Positions 11,445-23,100 of a stretch of DNA of 64,000 bases are shown here, in pieces. Under the pieces are notes generated by a model that was given only the letters and a program-made list of their open reading frames with translations, was not told the origin of the DNA and ran no database searches. Origin of the DNA: an uncultured Clostridia bacterium (GTDB lineage: Bacteria > Bacillota > Clostridia > TANB77 > CAG-508); assembly GCA_947629555.1 (NCBI GenBank), contig CANRED010000003.1, positions 1 through 64,000 on the forward strand, written 5' to 3'. Position numbers and translations under genes: made by a program. The stretch's first letter is position 1, and every line of letters starts with the position of its first letter.

Positions 11445-12968
11445 ATGGCAAGAAAGGAAGAATTGTTTGGAAAACTAAATATAAAAGATTATAATAATCA
11501 ACTTGAAGAAGTACTAGAAACAAAAAATTTTTCAAGCGATATTAAGAATTTTTTGCTTTCTATGTTATATAAAATAGAAGTAGCGTATGAAGATTACAGT
11601 ACAGTAAAGCATTTGAGTAAAACAAAAAGAGAATTTATTGAAGAAATAATAGATACAATAAAATATAATTGCGACAAAATAAAATTAATAAAACCATTAG
11701 ATAAAGAATACAGTAAATTTATAAATAAAAAAGAAAAATGTATTGTAAGTAAAGAGAAAAAAGAAATTATAACTTTATATAATGAACAATATTTATTATA
11801 TGCTATATTTAAATTAAGTAATGTAGAATATAAATTTGAAAACGATATAGTTAAAGAACCATTAGAAGAAATGCTAAGTAATGGGAAAAATATAAATGCT
11901 GAAGAAGTAATAAGAGATTTTGATGGATGGGCATGGCATATAGAAACAAAATTAATTGAAGATATTGAATGTAACTTGGTATTTCAAAATATATTAATGC
12001 TAATAGGAGATAATTTAAAAACAGAACATGATATAAAAGAAAGATTATTTAGATTATATAAAAAGCAAAAAGCTGAAGATATATATATATTAATATGTAA
12101 AATAGCTTTAAGCATGTATTTAAAAAATCATAAGGGACAAAGAAAAATTTACAAAGAAAAGCAATTAAATAATCGAGAAAAATTAAACGAAATGCAAGAT
12201 AAAGTTAAATATTTAAAAGATATTACATCACAAAGAAAAAAAATAGAGCTAAGAATAAAAAATATAGATAAATGCTTAACTGATGTTAATTTCTTAAAGA
12301 AGGAATATATAAAAACTAATAGTAAGCTAGAAGAAAGTAAAAAAATATTTAGCGTAAGTGATTTTACAGATATTATTCAAAATGAAAAAGTACAGCTTAT
12401 ATGTGAATTACAAAAGTATAATAGAAAAATGTTACCAGAAACTTATATAAAAGAAAAACAAGAATTAGAAGAAAACTTAGAGATACTAAAAATAATAGAT
12501 GATAAAAATGATGATATATATACTCACATATTAGAATTACAAAAGAATTTCATAGAAGGAATTCAAATAAAAATAAATAATGTTCAAACGCGTAGTGACG
12601 TAATGGCAATAATATATACGCTTAGATATTATTTGCTTTTACCTTACAAAGATAAACAAATAAAAGATTTAGAAGAAATAAAAGAAAATATATATAAAAT
12701 TGAAGAAATGATATATAATATAGCATGTAAAATGAATGTATTAAATCAAATTAGTATCAACTCTAAAGTTAATACAGAAGTTATAAGAACAATTTTAGAT
12801 GTTAATGTTGTAGAATTAGAAAATATAGAATTATTATTTAAACCAGAAAATTATCAAATAACACTAAAAATATATGATGAAGAAAATATAGAAAAAACAA
12901 TACAGTATGATACAATAGAAGGATTAACAGTAAAAAGAAACAAAAAATTCAGACTCTTTATAAAATAG
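11445..12968 (+). CDS. Hypothetical protein, coiled-coil rich
   Basis: 507 aa ORF with RBS; no family recognised. Confidence 0.7.
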   Translation: MARKEELFGKLNIKDYNNQLEEVLETKNFSSDIKNFLLSMLYKIEVAYEDYSTVKHLSKTKREFIEEIIDTIKYNCDKIKLIKPLDKEYSKFINKKEKCIVSKEKKEIITLYNEQYLLYAIFKLSNVEYKFENDIVKEPLEEMLSNGKNINAEEVIRDFDGWAWHIETKLIEDIECNLVFQNILMLIGDNLKTEHDIKERLFRLYKKQKAEDIYILICKIALSMYLKNHKGQRKIYKEKQLNNREKLNEMQDKVKYLKDITSQRKKIELRIKNIDKCLTDVNFLKKEYIKTNSKLEESKKIFSVSDFTDIIQNEKVQLICELQKYNRKMLPETYIKEKQELEENLEILKIIDDKNDDIYTHILELQKNFIEGIQIKINNVQTRSDVMAIIYTLRYYLLLPYKDKQIKDLEEIKENIYKIEEMIYNIACKMNVLNQISINSKVNTEVIRTILDVNVVELENIELLFKPENYQITLKIYDEENIEKTIQYDTIEGLTVKRNKKFRLFIK

Positions 12969-12977
12969 GAGGTAAAT

Positions 12978-14628
12978 ATGAATATAACTTTTTTAGGAGC
13001 AACAAAAACGGTAACAGGTTCAAATTTCTTAGTAGAAGGAGCAGGAAAAAAATTTTTAGTAGACTGCCGGATTATATCAAGGACAAGCAAAAGAAGAAAT
13101 ACAAAATGAAAGTGATTTTGCATTTAATATAGATGAAATTGATTTTGTATTATTAACACATGCACATATAGATCATTCAGGTAGAATTCCTAAATTATAT
13201 AAAGAAGGTTATAGGAATAAAATAATTGCAACAAAAGCTACTTGCGATTTGTGTTCTATTATGCTACCAGATAGCGGACATATACAAGAAGTGGAAATAG
13301 AGTGGAGAAATAGAAAAAGACTAAGAGAAGGAAAAGAAGCATTACCTCCATTATATACGGCAGAAGATGCCGAAAAGTGTATGGAGCTATTTGTTCCAGT
13401 AAAATATGATCAAATAATAGATATAGACGAAAACATAAAATTAAGATATAACGATGCGGGACACATGTTGGGGTCTGCAATAATAGAAATATGGATAACA
13501 GAAAATGGAATTACAAAAAAAATTGTTTTTACAGGTGATTTAGGTAATAATGATATACCACTTTTAGATTCACCAACAATGATAGATAATGCAGATTACT
13601 TAGTAATGGAATCAACCTATGGAGGAAGATTACATATAAGAAATGATGATAAAGCAACTTTATTTTTAAAAATAGTAACAGAAACTTTAGACAAAGGTGG
13701 AACTGTAGTAATACCATCATTTGCAGTAGGTAGAACTCAAGAAATACTATTTGAACTAGATAAACTTAAAGATACAGAAGGACAAACAGAAGAATTTTAT
13801 AAGCAATATGAAAAACTGATGAAAGCACCTGTATATGTTGATAGTCCACTTGCAATATCAGCAACAGAAATATTTAGAGAAAATATGGATTTATTTGAAG
13901 AAGAAGTAAAACAAAGAATTCAAAAAGGAAACAATCCATTGGAGTTTCCTGGTTTAAAATTTACAAAGACAACAGAAGAATCAAAAGCATTAAATGAAAG
14001 TAATGAGTCTTCAATAATAATATCAGCAAGCGGAATGTGTGAAGTAGGAAGAATAAAACATCATTTAAAACATAATTTGTGGAATCCAAATAGTACAATA
14101 TTATTTGTTGGATATCAAGCGCCAGGAACTCTTGGAAGAAGCATTGTAGAAGGTGCAAAAAAAGTAAAAATATTTGGAGAAGAAATTGCAGTAAATGCTA
14201 GAATCGAATACATAGAAGGTTATTCTGGACACGCAGATCAAGAATGGTTAATGAATTTTATTTATTCATTTATAACAAAACCAAAACATATCTTTTTAGT
14301 CCATGGAGAGCCAGAAGGCCAGATTATATTAAAAGAAAAAATATTACAAGAAACTAATATTCCAGTAACAATTCCAGATTTAGGAGAAACTTACGAATTA
14401 ACAGAAAATGATGTAAAAATAATTTCAAAAGTTGATGTAAGAGATAAATATAAATATGTAAGATTAGAAATAATTGAAAGATTAGAAGCTCTAAAAGAAG
14501 GAATAGAAGGAATGGAATCTGTAATAAAAGAAGAAAAATTAACAGAGGATGTACAAGATGAAGAAATTGCAAAATTAAACGATAAAATAAAGCAATTAGA
14601 GCAACAAATATCTAACATAATGAATTAA
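12978..14628 (+). CDS. MBL-fold RNA-processing exonuclease-like hydrolase (beta-CASP); needs +1 frameshift at CGG 13068-13070
   Basis: MNITFLGATKTVTGSNFLVEGAGKKFLVDC|GLYQGQAKEE...THAHIDHSGRIP...; ORFs joined by skipping C at 13068; RBS aggaggt. Confidence 0.92.
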
Positions 14629-14670
14629 TAGACAAATGATTAAACAATATTAACAAAGGAGAAATAGAAA

Positions 14671-16548
14671 ATGGACAAATATTTTAATGATGCTGTAATA
14701 GGAAATGGAACAATAACTGCAAGTTATACAAAAACAGGAGAATTATTAAGACTATATTATCCAACAATAGATTATAAACAATTTATAGATTTCTTTAATG
14801 TTGGAATAAAAGTAAATGATTCTAACATTATATACACACATAAAGATGTAAATAATTTATATAATCAATATTATATAGAAAATACAAATATATTAAAAAC
14901 AGAAATATTTAATACATATTTTAGATTAAAATTAATACAAACAGATTTCTGCCCAATCAAAGAGAATGTATTGGTAAAAAGATATAAATTTAAAAATGAG
15001 AATACAATCGATTTAGAATTGAATTTTCTTGTACATTCTAAAATGTTAACAGATAATAATAATCAAGTAAGTGGATATAAAAAAGATAATTTGCTATTAC
15101 AATATATGCATGATTATACTGTTGCAATTTTTTCAGAAAATAATATAACTTCAGCTCAAATAAATAATACAGAAGCAAACATACAAGAAGGTTCAATATG
15201 GGGCAAGGATTATATTGGAATGTCAAATGATTCTAGTATTAGCTATAATTTAGGAATACTAAAACCAGGAGAGGAAAAAGAAATTAATATATTTGTTTAT
15301 GTAGAAGATGCAAAAAATAAATCACAATTATCAACAAATACTTCAAGAATAAAAAAATTAGACTTAAATAAAGAGGAAGAAGCAACAAGAAAATATTGGA
15401 AAAAATATGTAAAAGAGCATGATGGATTAAACTTGAATTTGCCAATAACAGAGAAAAACATTAGAATACAAAATATATACACTAGAACTATTTTATTGTA
15501 TGCTTTATTAACAAATTCACAAACGGGTGGAATATCTGCAGCGATAGAAATAGATGAAAATAGAACTAAATGTGGAAGATATTCATATTGTTGGCCAAGA
15601 GATGCAATATTTATAACAGAGGCAATGGATTTATTAAACATGAAAAAAGAAACAGAAAAATTTTATAAAAATTTCTGCAAAAATACACAAAGCAAATCAG
15701 GTAGATGGGAGCAACGTTTCTATACAGATGGCACATTAGCACCATGTTGGGGATATCAAATTGATGAAACGGCTGCTGTTGTATATGGAGTATATAATCA
15801 TTATTTAAAAGCAAAAGAAGTAAAATTTTTAAAAGATAATTTAAAAATGTGTGAAAAAGCAGTACATTACCTAGAAAAATATGTAACTAATGTGCTAGAA
15901 GGAAAAGACGAACAATATTTAAGTTATGATTTATGGGAAGAAAATGAGGGAATACATACATACTCACTAGCTACAATATTTGCAGCATTTGAATCATTTA
16001 TAAAAATATACGAAGTTATAAAACCAGAATATAAGGAAAATAGAATAAAATTAGAACAAATAGAAAAAAGAACAGTAGAAGTAGAAAAATTATTAAGAGA
16101 GTTAAAAGGATATATATTAAAAAATTTATATGATAATGATAAAAAAACTTTAATAAGAAATAAGGACGGAAAAATAGATATAAGCTTATTAGGAACAGTA
16201 ACACCATTTAAAGTATTTGAACCAAAGGAAAAGAAAGTATTAAATACAGTTGAAAGAATAAATATGACACTAAGAACATATACAGGTGGATATTTAAGAT
16301 ATGAAAATGATAACTATATGGGAGGAAATCCTTGGACAATAGCTAATCTATGGCTAGCAAACTATTACATAGAAGCGGGAGATAAGAAAAAAGCAAAAGA
16401 ATGCTTTAATTATGTGGTAAATACAGCAACAGAACATGGATTTATAGCAGAACAAATAAACAATCAACAAATGGCACCAGCATGGGTAATAGGATTAGGT
16501 TGGGCACATGCACTATTTGTAATAGTTTTGAGCAAATTGTATTTATAA
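14671..16548 (+). CDS. Glycoside hydrolase family 15-like (glucoamylase/trehalase-like)
   Basis: CGRYSYCWPRDAIFI; GGNPWTIANLWLANYY. Confidence 0.88.
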   Translation: MDKYFNDAVIGNGTITASYTKTGELLRLYYPTIDYKQFIDFFNVGIKVNDSNIIYTHKDVNNLYNQYYIENTNILKTEIFNTYFRLKLIQTDFCPIKENVLVKRYKFKNENTIDLELNFLVHSKMLTDNNNQVSGYKKDNLLLQYMHDYTVAIFSENNITSAQINNTEANIQEGSIWGKDYIGMSNDSSISYNLGILKPGEEKEINIFVYVEDAKNKSQLSTNTSRIKKLDLNKEEEATRKYWKKYVKEHDGLNLNLPITEKNIRIQNIYTRTILLYALLTNSQTGGISAAIEIDENRTKCGRYSYCWPRDAIFITEAMDLLNMKKETEKFYKNFCKNTQSKSGRWEQRFYTDGTLAPCWGYQIDETAAVVYGVYNHYLKAKEVKFLKDNLKMCEKAVHYLEKYVTNVLEGKDEQYLSYDLWEENEGIHTYSLATIFAAFESFIKIYEVIKPEYKENRIKLEQIEKRTVEVEKLLRELKGYILKNLYDNDKKTLIRNKDGKIDISLLGTVTPFKVFEPKEKKVLNTVERINMTLRTYTGGYLRYENDNYMGGNPWTIANLWLANYYIEAGDKKKAKECFNYVVNTATEHGFIAEQINNQQMAPAWVIGLGWAHALFVIVLSKLYL

Positions 16549-16599
16549 TTTAAATTGGTATTGTAATTTTTAAAATTTTATGATATCATATTGTGCATA

Positions 16600-16850
16600 G
16601 TTAAAAACTGAGAAAAAGAGGAGTATGTTTATTGCAACTTGTTAGAGAAAAGAAGTCATAGGCTGTAAGCTTCTTAAGTGAAGAATAAACAGAAGGTAGC
16701 TTTGGAGTTGATATAGCAAAATAATAGTAGTTATATCCGTTTAAGTAACGTTATATACTTAAATTAAGATGTTATAAATAAAAATTTATAATAAATTAAG
16801 GTGGTACCGTGGATTAAACTCTGCCCTTATACTAGGACAGAGTTTTTTCA
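16600..16850 (+). promoter_or_regulatory. T-box leader upstream of valS
   Basis: aaggtggtaccgtgg core; GTA in candidate specifier region (gaaggtagc); terminator actctgcccttatactaggacagagttttttc. Confidence 0.9.
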
Positions 16851-16996
16851 TTTGTAGGGAACAACGTGGGCGTCGTTCCACACTTCAAAGATATACCAAG
16901 ATAGTAGTTGCATACAATGCAACCCGTTTCCAAGACGACTATAATTAAAAACGCTGAAGAGAATAAAACTCTTCAAATTTTGAAGGAGGAAAAAAC

Positions 16997-19651
16997 ATGT
17001 GTGAAAATTGTAATCACAAATTAAACGACAAATTTAATCCAAAAGATTTCGAAGATGAAATCTACAAAAATTGGATAAACAAAAATTATTTTAAACCAAG
17101 TGGAGATAAAACAAAGGAAGCTTATTCTATAGTAATGCCTCCTCCAAATATAACAGGAAAATTACACATGGGGCATGCTCTTGATAATACATTGCAAGAT
17201 ATATTAATAAGATATAAAAGAATGAATGGATATAATACTTTATGGGTTCCAGGAACAGATCATGCGGCTATTGCAACAGAAGCAAAAATAGTTGAAAAAT
17301 TAAAAAAAGAAGGTATATCTAAAGAAGATTTAGGTAGAGATGGATTCCTAGAAAAAGCATGGGAATGGAAAAAAGAATATGGAAATACTATAACAGAGCA
17401 GTTAAAAAAATTAGGTGCATCATGTGATTGGGAGCATGAAAGATTTACAATGGATGAAGGTTTATCTAATGCTGTAAAACATGTATTTATAAAATTATAT
17501 GAAAAAGGTTTAATATACAAAGGTAAAAGAATGATAAACTGGTGTCCATGCTGTAATACATCAATTTCAGATGCAGAGGTTGAATATGAAGAAGAACCAA
17601 CTCATCTTTGGCATATTCGTTATAAAATAACAGGTACAGATAAATACATAACAGTAGCAACAACAAGACCAGAAACAATGCTTGGAGATACAGCAGTTGC
17701 AGTACATCCAGAAGATGAAAGATATAAAGATATAGTTGGAAAAACATGTATACTTCCAATAATGAATAAAGAAATTCCAATTATTGCAGATGAATTTGTT
17801 GAAAAAGAATTTGGAACAGGTTGTGTAAAAATCACACCAGCACACGATCCAAACGATTATCAAGCAGGAATTAGACACAACTTAGAAATAATTGAAGTAT
17901 TTGATGAAAATTGGAAAATGACAGATTTAGTACCAGAATATAAAGGCTTAGATATGTATGAGGCAAGAAAATTAATAGTACAAAAACTAGAAGAAATAGG
18001 TGCTTTAGTAAAAACAGAAGATTACAACCATAATGTTGGAAAATGTTATAGATGTCATAATACAGTAGAGCCAAAAATATCAGAGCAATGGTTTGTAAAA
18101 ATGAAACCATTAGCAGAACCTGCAATAGAAGCAGTTAGAAGTGGAAAAATAAAATTTGTACCAGAAAGATTTGATAAAATTTATTATAACTGGATGGAGA
18201 ATATCCAAGATTGGTGCATATCTCGTCAATTATGGTGGGGACATAGAATACCTGCATATTATTGCAAAGATTGCGGAGAAATAATTGTAGCAGAGGATAA
18301 GCCTGATAAATGTACAAAATGTGGAAGTGAAAATGTTTATCAAGATGAAGATACATTAGATACATGGTTTAGTTCAGCTTTATGGCCATTTTCAACCTTG
18401 GGTTGGCCAAATAAAACAGAAGATTTAAAAACATTTTATCCTACAAATGTACTTGTAACAGGATATGATATAATATTCTTCTGGGTAGCTAGAATGATTT
18501 TTTCAGGTATAGAACACATGGGAGATATTCCTTTTGATACAGTATTTATACATGGAATAGTAAGAGATAGCCAAGGAAGAAAGATGTCTAAAAGTTTAGG
18601 AAATGGAATTGATCCGCTAGAAATTATAGATAAGTATGGAACAGATGCATTAAGATTTTCTTTAATACTTGGAACATCACCTGGAAATGATATAAGATAT
18701 ATGCCAGAAAAACTAGAATCTGCAGGAAATTTTGCAAACAAAGTATGGAATGCAGCAAAATTTGTTTTAATGAATTTAGAAGATTATGATATGGAAAGCG
18801 TAAGTACAAATTATACTTATGAAGATAAATGGATTTTATCTAAGCTAAATACATTATGCAAAGAAGTAAAAACAAACATAGATAATTATGATTTAGGTAT
18901 AGCGTTAGAAAAAATATATAATTTTATATGGGACGAATTCTGTGATTGGTATATTGAAATTGTAAAACCTAGACTTTATGATAAGGAAAATACTACAAGA
19001 AAGACAGCACAATATGTATTAAATAAAGTATTAGGTGACTCTTTAAAATTATTACATCCATTTATGCCATTTGTAACAGAGCAAATTTATAGTAAATTAT
19101 ATAATAAAGACGAAAGTATAATGATTGCTGAGTATCCTACTTATAGCAAAGATTTAGAATTTAAAGATGCAGAGCAGGATATTGAACAAATTAAAGAAGT
19201 TATAGTTGGAATAAGAAATGCACGTACACAAATGAATGTACATCCATCTAAAAAATCAAAATTAATATTTGTAACAAATGAGTATAAAAATCTTTTAGAG
19301 CAATCAGATGCATTTATAAAAAAATTAGGATTTGCAGATGATATTCAGATAGTAGAAACAAAGAACAATATTCCTCAAAACGCAATAAACATAGTAACAT
19401 CAAAAATGGAGGTGTTTATACCTTTTGAAGATTTAGTTGATGTAAAGGAAGAAATAGAAAGATTAGAAAAGGAAAAATCAAAAATATTAGTAGAAAAAGA
19501 AAAAACAGATAAAATGCTATCAAATCCAGGATTTGTTGCAAAAGCGCCAGCAGCAAAAGTAGAAGAAGAAAAACAAAAATTAGCTAAATTTAATGAAATG
19601 ATAGCATCAATAGATGATAGAATAAAATCAATAGAAAATATGAAACAATAA
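16997..19651 (+). CDS. valS: Valyl-tRNA synthetase
   Basis: PPPNITGKLHMGHAL, GRKMSKSLGNGIDP. Confidence 0.97.
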   Translation: MCENCNHKLNDKFNPKDFEDEIYKNWINKNYFKPSGDKTKEAYSIVMPPPNITGKLHMGHALDNTLQDILIRYKRMNGYNTLWVPGTDHAAIATEAKIVEKLKKEGISKEDLGRDGFLEKAWEWKKEYGNTITEQLKKLGASCDWEHERFTMDEGLSNAVKHVFIKLYEKGLIYKGKRMINWCPCCNTSISDAEVEYEEEPTHLWHIRYKITGTDKYITVATTRPETMLGDTAVAVHPEDERYKDIVGKTCILPIMNKEIPIIADEFVEKEFGTGCVKITPAHDPNDYQAGIRHNLEIIEVFDENWKMTDLVPEYKGLDMYEARKLIVQKLEEIGALVKTEDYNHNVGKCYRCHNTVEPKISEQWFVKMKPLAEPAIEAVRSGKIKFVPERFDKIYYNWMENIQDWCISRQLWWGHRIPAYYCKDCGEIIVAEDKPDKCTKCGSENVYQDEDTLDTWFSSALWPFSTLGWPNKTEDLKTFYPTNVLVTGYDIIFFWVARMIFSGIEHMGDIPFDTVFIHGIVRDSQGRKMSKSLGNGIDPLEIIDKYGTDALRFSLILGTSPGNDIRYMPEKLESAGNFANKVWNAAKFVLMNLEDYDMESVSTNYTYEDKWILSKLNTLCKEVKTNIDNYDLGIALEKIYNFIWDEFCDWYIEIVKPRLYDKENTTRKTAQYVLNKVLGDSLKLLHPFMPFVTEQIYSKLYNKDESIMIAEYPTYSKDLEFKDAEQDIEQIKEVIVGIRNARTQMNVHPSKKSKLIFVTNEYKNLLEQSDAFIKKLGFADDIQIVETKNNIPQNAINIVTSKMEVFIPFEDLVDVKEEIERLEKEKSKILVEKEKTDKMLSNPGFVAKAPAAKVEEEKQKLAKFNEMIASIDDRIKSIENMKQ

Positions 19652-19691
19652 AAATAAAACGAAATGACATTAGTCATTTCGTTTTATTTTT
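19650..19691. terminator. Bidirectional terminator between valS and asd
   Basis: aaaataaaacgaaatgacattagtcatttcgttttatttt. Confidence 0.85.
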
Positions 19692-20682
19692 ATTGTTTCA
19701 TCATATATTCCATAATTTGAATTGCATTTGAAGCTGCACCTTTTCGAATATTATCTGCAACTACCCATAAATTTATTCCAGAATTTACACTAAAGTCCCT
19801 ACGAATTCTTCCAACAAAAACACTATCACTGCCAGTTGCATTAGTAGCTAATGGATATATATTATTTTCTATATCATCTTCTACAATTATTCCCGGGCTA
19901 TTACTTAAATCTTTTTTTAATTCATAAAGATTAAATTCGTTTTCAAATTCTACATTAATAGATTCACTATGAGAGTTAAAAACAGGCACTCTAACTGCAG
20001 TTGCTGTTATTCTTAAGTCTGGTTTTTTTAATATTTTTCGTGTTTCATTTATCATTTTTTCTTCTTCTTTGGTATAAGAGTTATCTAAAAATACATCAAT
20101 GTGTGGAAGACAATTATTAAATATAGGATGAGGAAATTTATTAGGCGCAATTCCTTTAATACCATTTTCTAAGTCGTCAATTCCCATTTTTCCAGCACCT
20201 GAAACAGCTTGATAAGTTGAATAAACAATTCTTTTTATATTGTATTTGTCATCTAGTGGTTTTAGAGCTACAACAGCTTGAATAGTAGAACAATTTGGAT
20301 TTGCAATAATTCCATGATGATTTGCAATTTCTTCTGGATTAACTTCTGGTACAACTAAAGGTACATTTTCATTCATCCTAAAGGTGCTACTATTATCAAT
20401 TACAACACAATTTTTTGATGCTGCAATGGGAGCAAATTTTTGAGAGGTTGACCCTCCTGCTGAAAATATTGCAAAATCAAAACCAGAATCAAACGAATCC
20501 TCTTTTAACTCTTGAACTTCATATTCTTTACCTTTAAATTCAATTATTTTACCCGCTGATTTTTTTGAAGCAAAAAAAACATATTTACTAACAGGTAAAT
20601 CCTTTTGCTCTAAAATACTTATAGCAGTTCTTCCTACAACACCAGTAGCACCAACTATAGCAACTTTATACTTCTTATCCAT
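19690..20682 (-). CDS. asd: Aspartate-semialdehyde dehydrogenase
   Basis: KVAIVGATGVVGRTAISIL, IANPNCSTIQ. Confidence 0.95.
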   Translation of the reverse strand: MDKKYKVAIVGATGVVGRTAISILEQKDLPVSKYVFFASKKSAGKIIEFKGKEYEVQELKEDSFDSGFDFAIFSAGGSTSQKFAPIAASKNCVVIDNSSTFRMNENVPLVVPEVNPEEIANHHGIIANPNCSTIQAVVALKPLDDKYNIKRIVYSTYQAVSGAGKMGIDDLENGIKGIAPNKFPHPIFNNCLPHIDVFLDNSYTKEEEKMINETRKILKKPDLRITATAVRVPVFNSHSESINVEFENEFNLYELKKDLSNSPGIIVEDDIENNIYPLATNATGSDSVFVGRIRRDFSVNSGINLWVVADNIRKGAASNAIQIMEYMMKQ

Positions 20683-20811
20683 ATTTAACCTCCTAAAAAA
20701 TGTAAAAATACTTTTCTAAAATATGTAATTAATATCGTAAAATTTATTGTATTATAAAAATACTTATGATAGAATTTCATTAGTAAAATTTATTATTAGG
20801 AGTTTAAAAAT

Positions 20812-22017
20812 ATGACTGAAAAGGTATGGAATTTTATAGAGAAATATAAATTCATGATATTCTTCTTTATCATAACAGTAATTTCAATTTATGCACGAAT
20901 TGCATTATTAGATTTTATATCAGGAGATTTCGAATATTGTGTGCAACCATGGTTTTATGAATTGAAAGAAAATGGAGGATTAAGTGCATTAAAACTAGAT
21001 ATAGGAAACTATAATTTACCATATTTAACAATTTTAGCGTTACTTACATATTTACCTATAGAACCAATTGTATCTGTAAAAATGATATCAGTAATATGCG
21101 ATTATATTTGTGCATTAACCATAATGAAAATGGTGTATATTATATTAAAAGATAACAAAAATAAAGATTTTTATGCATTAATAGCCTATGGAGTAATTTT
21201 ATTCTTACCAACAGTTATATTAAATTCAGCATGTTGGGGACAAGCAGATTCAATATATGTAGCATTTATGTTACTAGCACTTGCTAGTTTATTAGAAGAA
21301 AAATATTTAAAATCATTTATATACTTAGGAATATCGTTTGCATTTAAACTACAGTTCATATTTATATTACCATTATTTGTTTTAGTATATATTGCAAAAA
21401 GAAAATTCCCTTTATATTATTTCTTTATAATACCACTAGTAAATATGGTAATGTGTTTACCAGCAATTATTTTTGGAAAACCAATTTCTAGTTGTATAGA
21501 CATATATATAAATCAAGCTTCACAATATAACGCATATTTAAGTATGAATTTTCCAGGTATATATAATTTGTTTTTCCCTACTAATATGTATAATTATGTA
21601 GAAGCGCCAAATGAATTTATTTCAAAAGTAGGAATAATGGCTACATTATTTGTATTTGTAATAATAGCATTTATGGTATTATATAAAAAAATAAAATTTA
21701 ATAAACAACAAATTATAGAATTTGGATTATTATCAATAATGATTGCTACATTTTTATTGCCACACATGCACGATAGATACTTATTTGCCGGTGATATATT
21801 AAGTGTATTGTATTTAGTATATAATAAAGATAAAATATATGTACCAATAGGTATTTCCCTAATATCTATGTATGGATATACAGGATTTTTATTTGAAGGA
21901 AGTCCAATTCCAATACAATATTTAAGTTTTATGTATTTAATATTAATAGTATTAGTTGCAAAAGATATTTATAATAAATATTTTAAAGAAGAAATAGAAG
22001 AAGTTAAAATAAATTAA
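20812..22017 (+). CDS. GT-C type glycosyltransferase/mannosyltransferase-like membrane protein
   Basis: multi-TM protein with ACWGQADSIYVAFMLLA and HMHDRYLF motifs. Confidence 0.75.
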   Translation: MTEKVWNFIEKYKFMIFFFIITVISIYARIALLDFISGDFEYCVQPWFYELKENGGLSALKLDIGNYNLPYLTILALLTYLPIEPIVSVKMISVICDYICALTIMKMVYIILKDNKNKDFYALIAYGVILFLPTVILNSACWGQADSIYVAFMLLALASLLEEKYLKSFIYLGISFAFKLQFIFILPLFVLVYIAKRKFPLYYFFIIPLVNMVMCLPAIIFGKPISSCIDIYINQASQYNAYLSMNFPGIYNLFFPTNMYNYVEAPNEFISKVGIMATLFVFVIIAFMVLYKKIKFNKQQIIEFGLLSIMIATFLLPHMHDRYLFAGDILSVLYLVYNKDKIYVPIGISLISMYGYTGFLFEGSPIPIQYLSFMYLILIVLVAKDIYNKYFKEEIEEVKIN

Positions 22018-22056
22018 ATGTTGAAAAAAGTATATTAATATGATATAAATTATTGG

Positions 22057-23088
22057 GTGAGTTTTTTGAAAAAAAACATAAAAGATTATAATTTAGATGA
22101 CTTAAAAAATGAATTTATAAAATTAAATGAAAAAGCATATAGAGCAGAACAAGTTTTTAAATGGGTACATGAAACTAATGTAACTAGTTTTGATGAGATG
22201 ACTAACATTTCATTAGAACTACGTGAAAAACTAAAAGAAGAGTTTGATTTATGTATATATAAAATAATAAAAAAACAAGAATCAAAAGATGGAACAAAAA
22301 AATATTTATTTGATGTATTAGATGGAAACGCTATAGAAACTGTTCTTATGGAATACAAACATGGAAAGTCAATATGCGTTTCAACTCAAATTGGATGTAA
22401 AATGGGGTGCAAATTTTGTGCATCTACTGGAATTGCTTTTGTAAGAAGTTTAACACCAGGAGAAATTATAGAACAAGTATTGGCAGTACAAAGAAATGAA
22501 AACATTAAGATTTCAAATTTAGTATTTATGGGTATAGGCGAACCATTAGATAATTATGATAATGTAATGAAAGCAATTAAAATATTAAACAACCCTAAGG
22601 GAATTAATATGGGAGCAAGACATATAAGCATATCAACAAGTGGACTAGTTCCTAGAATATATGATTTAGCAGACCAAAATATACAATGTACTTTATCTAT
22701 ATCGTTACATGCAACAACAGATGAAAAAAGAAGTGCTTTAATGCCAATAAATAATGTTTATAACATATCAGAATTAATGAAGGCTTGTAAATATTATATT
22801 CAAAAAACAAATAAAAGAATATCTTTTGAATATGCTTTAGCAAAAGATAATAATGATAATTTAGAAGATGCAAAACAATTAGTGAAACTATTAAGAGGAA
22901 TGCTGTGTCATGTAAATTTAATACCTATAAATAAAATTGAAAGTGGAAAATTTACAAAGAGTACAAATGAAAACATATTGAAATTTAGAGATTATTTAAA
23001 TGATAATGGAATAGTGGCAACAGTTAGAAGAGAACTAGGCTCAGACATAGATGCTGCATGTGGACAACTTAGGAGAAAAAACTTGTAA
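22057..23088 (+). CDS. rlmN: 23S rRNA (adenine2503-C2)-methyltransferase RlmN; start may be TTG 22066
   Basis: radical SAM CKMGCKFCAST, GIGEPLDNYDNV. Confidence 0.95.
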   Translation: MSFLKKNIKDYNLDDLKNEFIKLNEKAYRAEQVFKWVHETNVTSFDEMTNISLELREKLKEEFDLCIYKIIKKQESKDGTKKYLFDVLDGNAIETVLMEYKHGKSICVSTQIGCKMGCKFCASTGIAFVRSLTPGEIIEQVLAVQRNENIKISNLVFMGIGEPLDNYDNVMKAIKILNNPKGINMGARHISISTSGLVPRIYDLADQNIQCTLSISLHATTDEKRSALMPINNVYNISELMKACKYYIQKTNKRISFEYALAKDNNDNLEDAKQLVKLLRGMLCHVNLIPINKIESGKFTKSTNENILKFRDYLNDNGIVATVRRELGSDIDAACGQLRRKNL

Positions 23089-23100
23089 AGAGGTGAAGTA

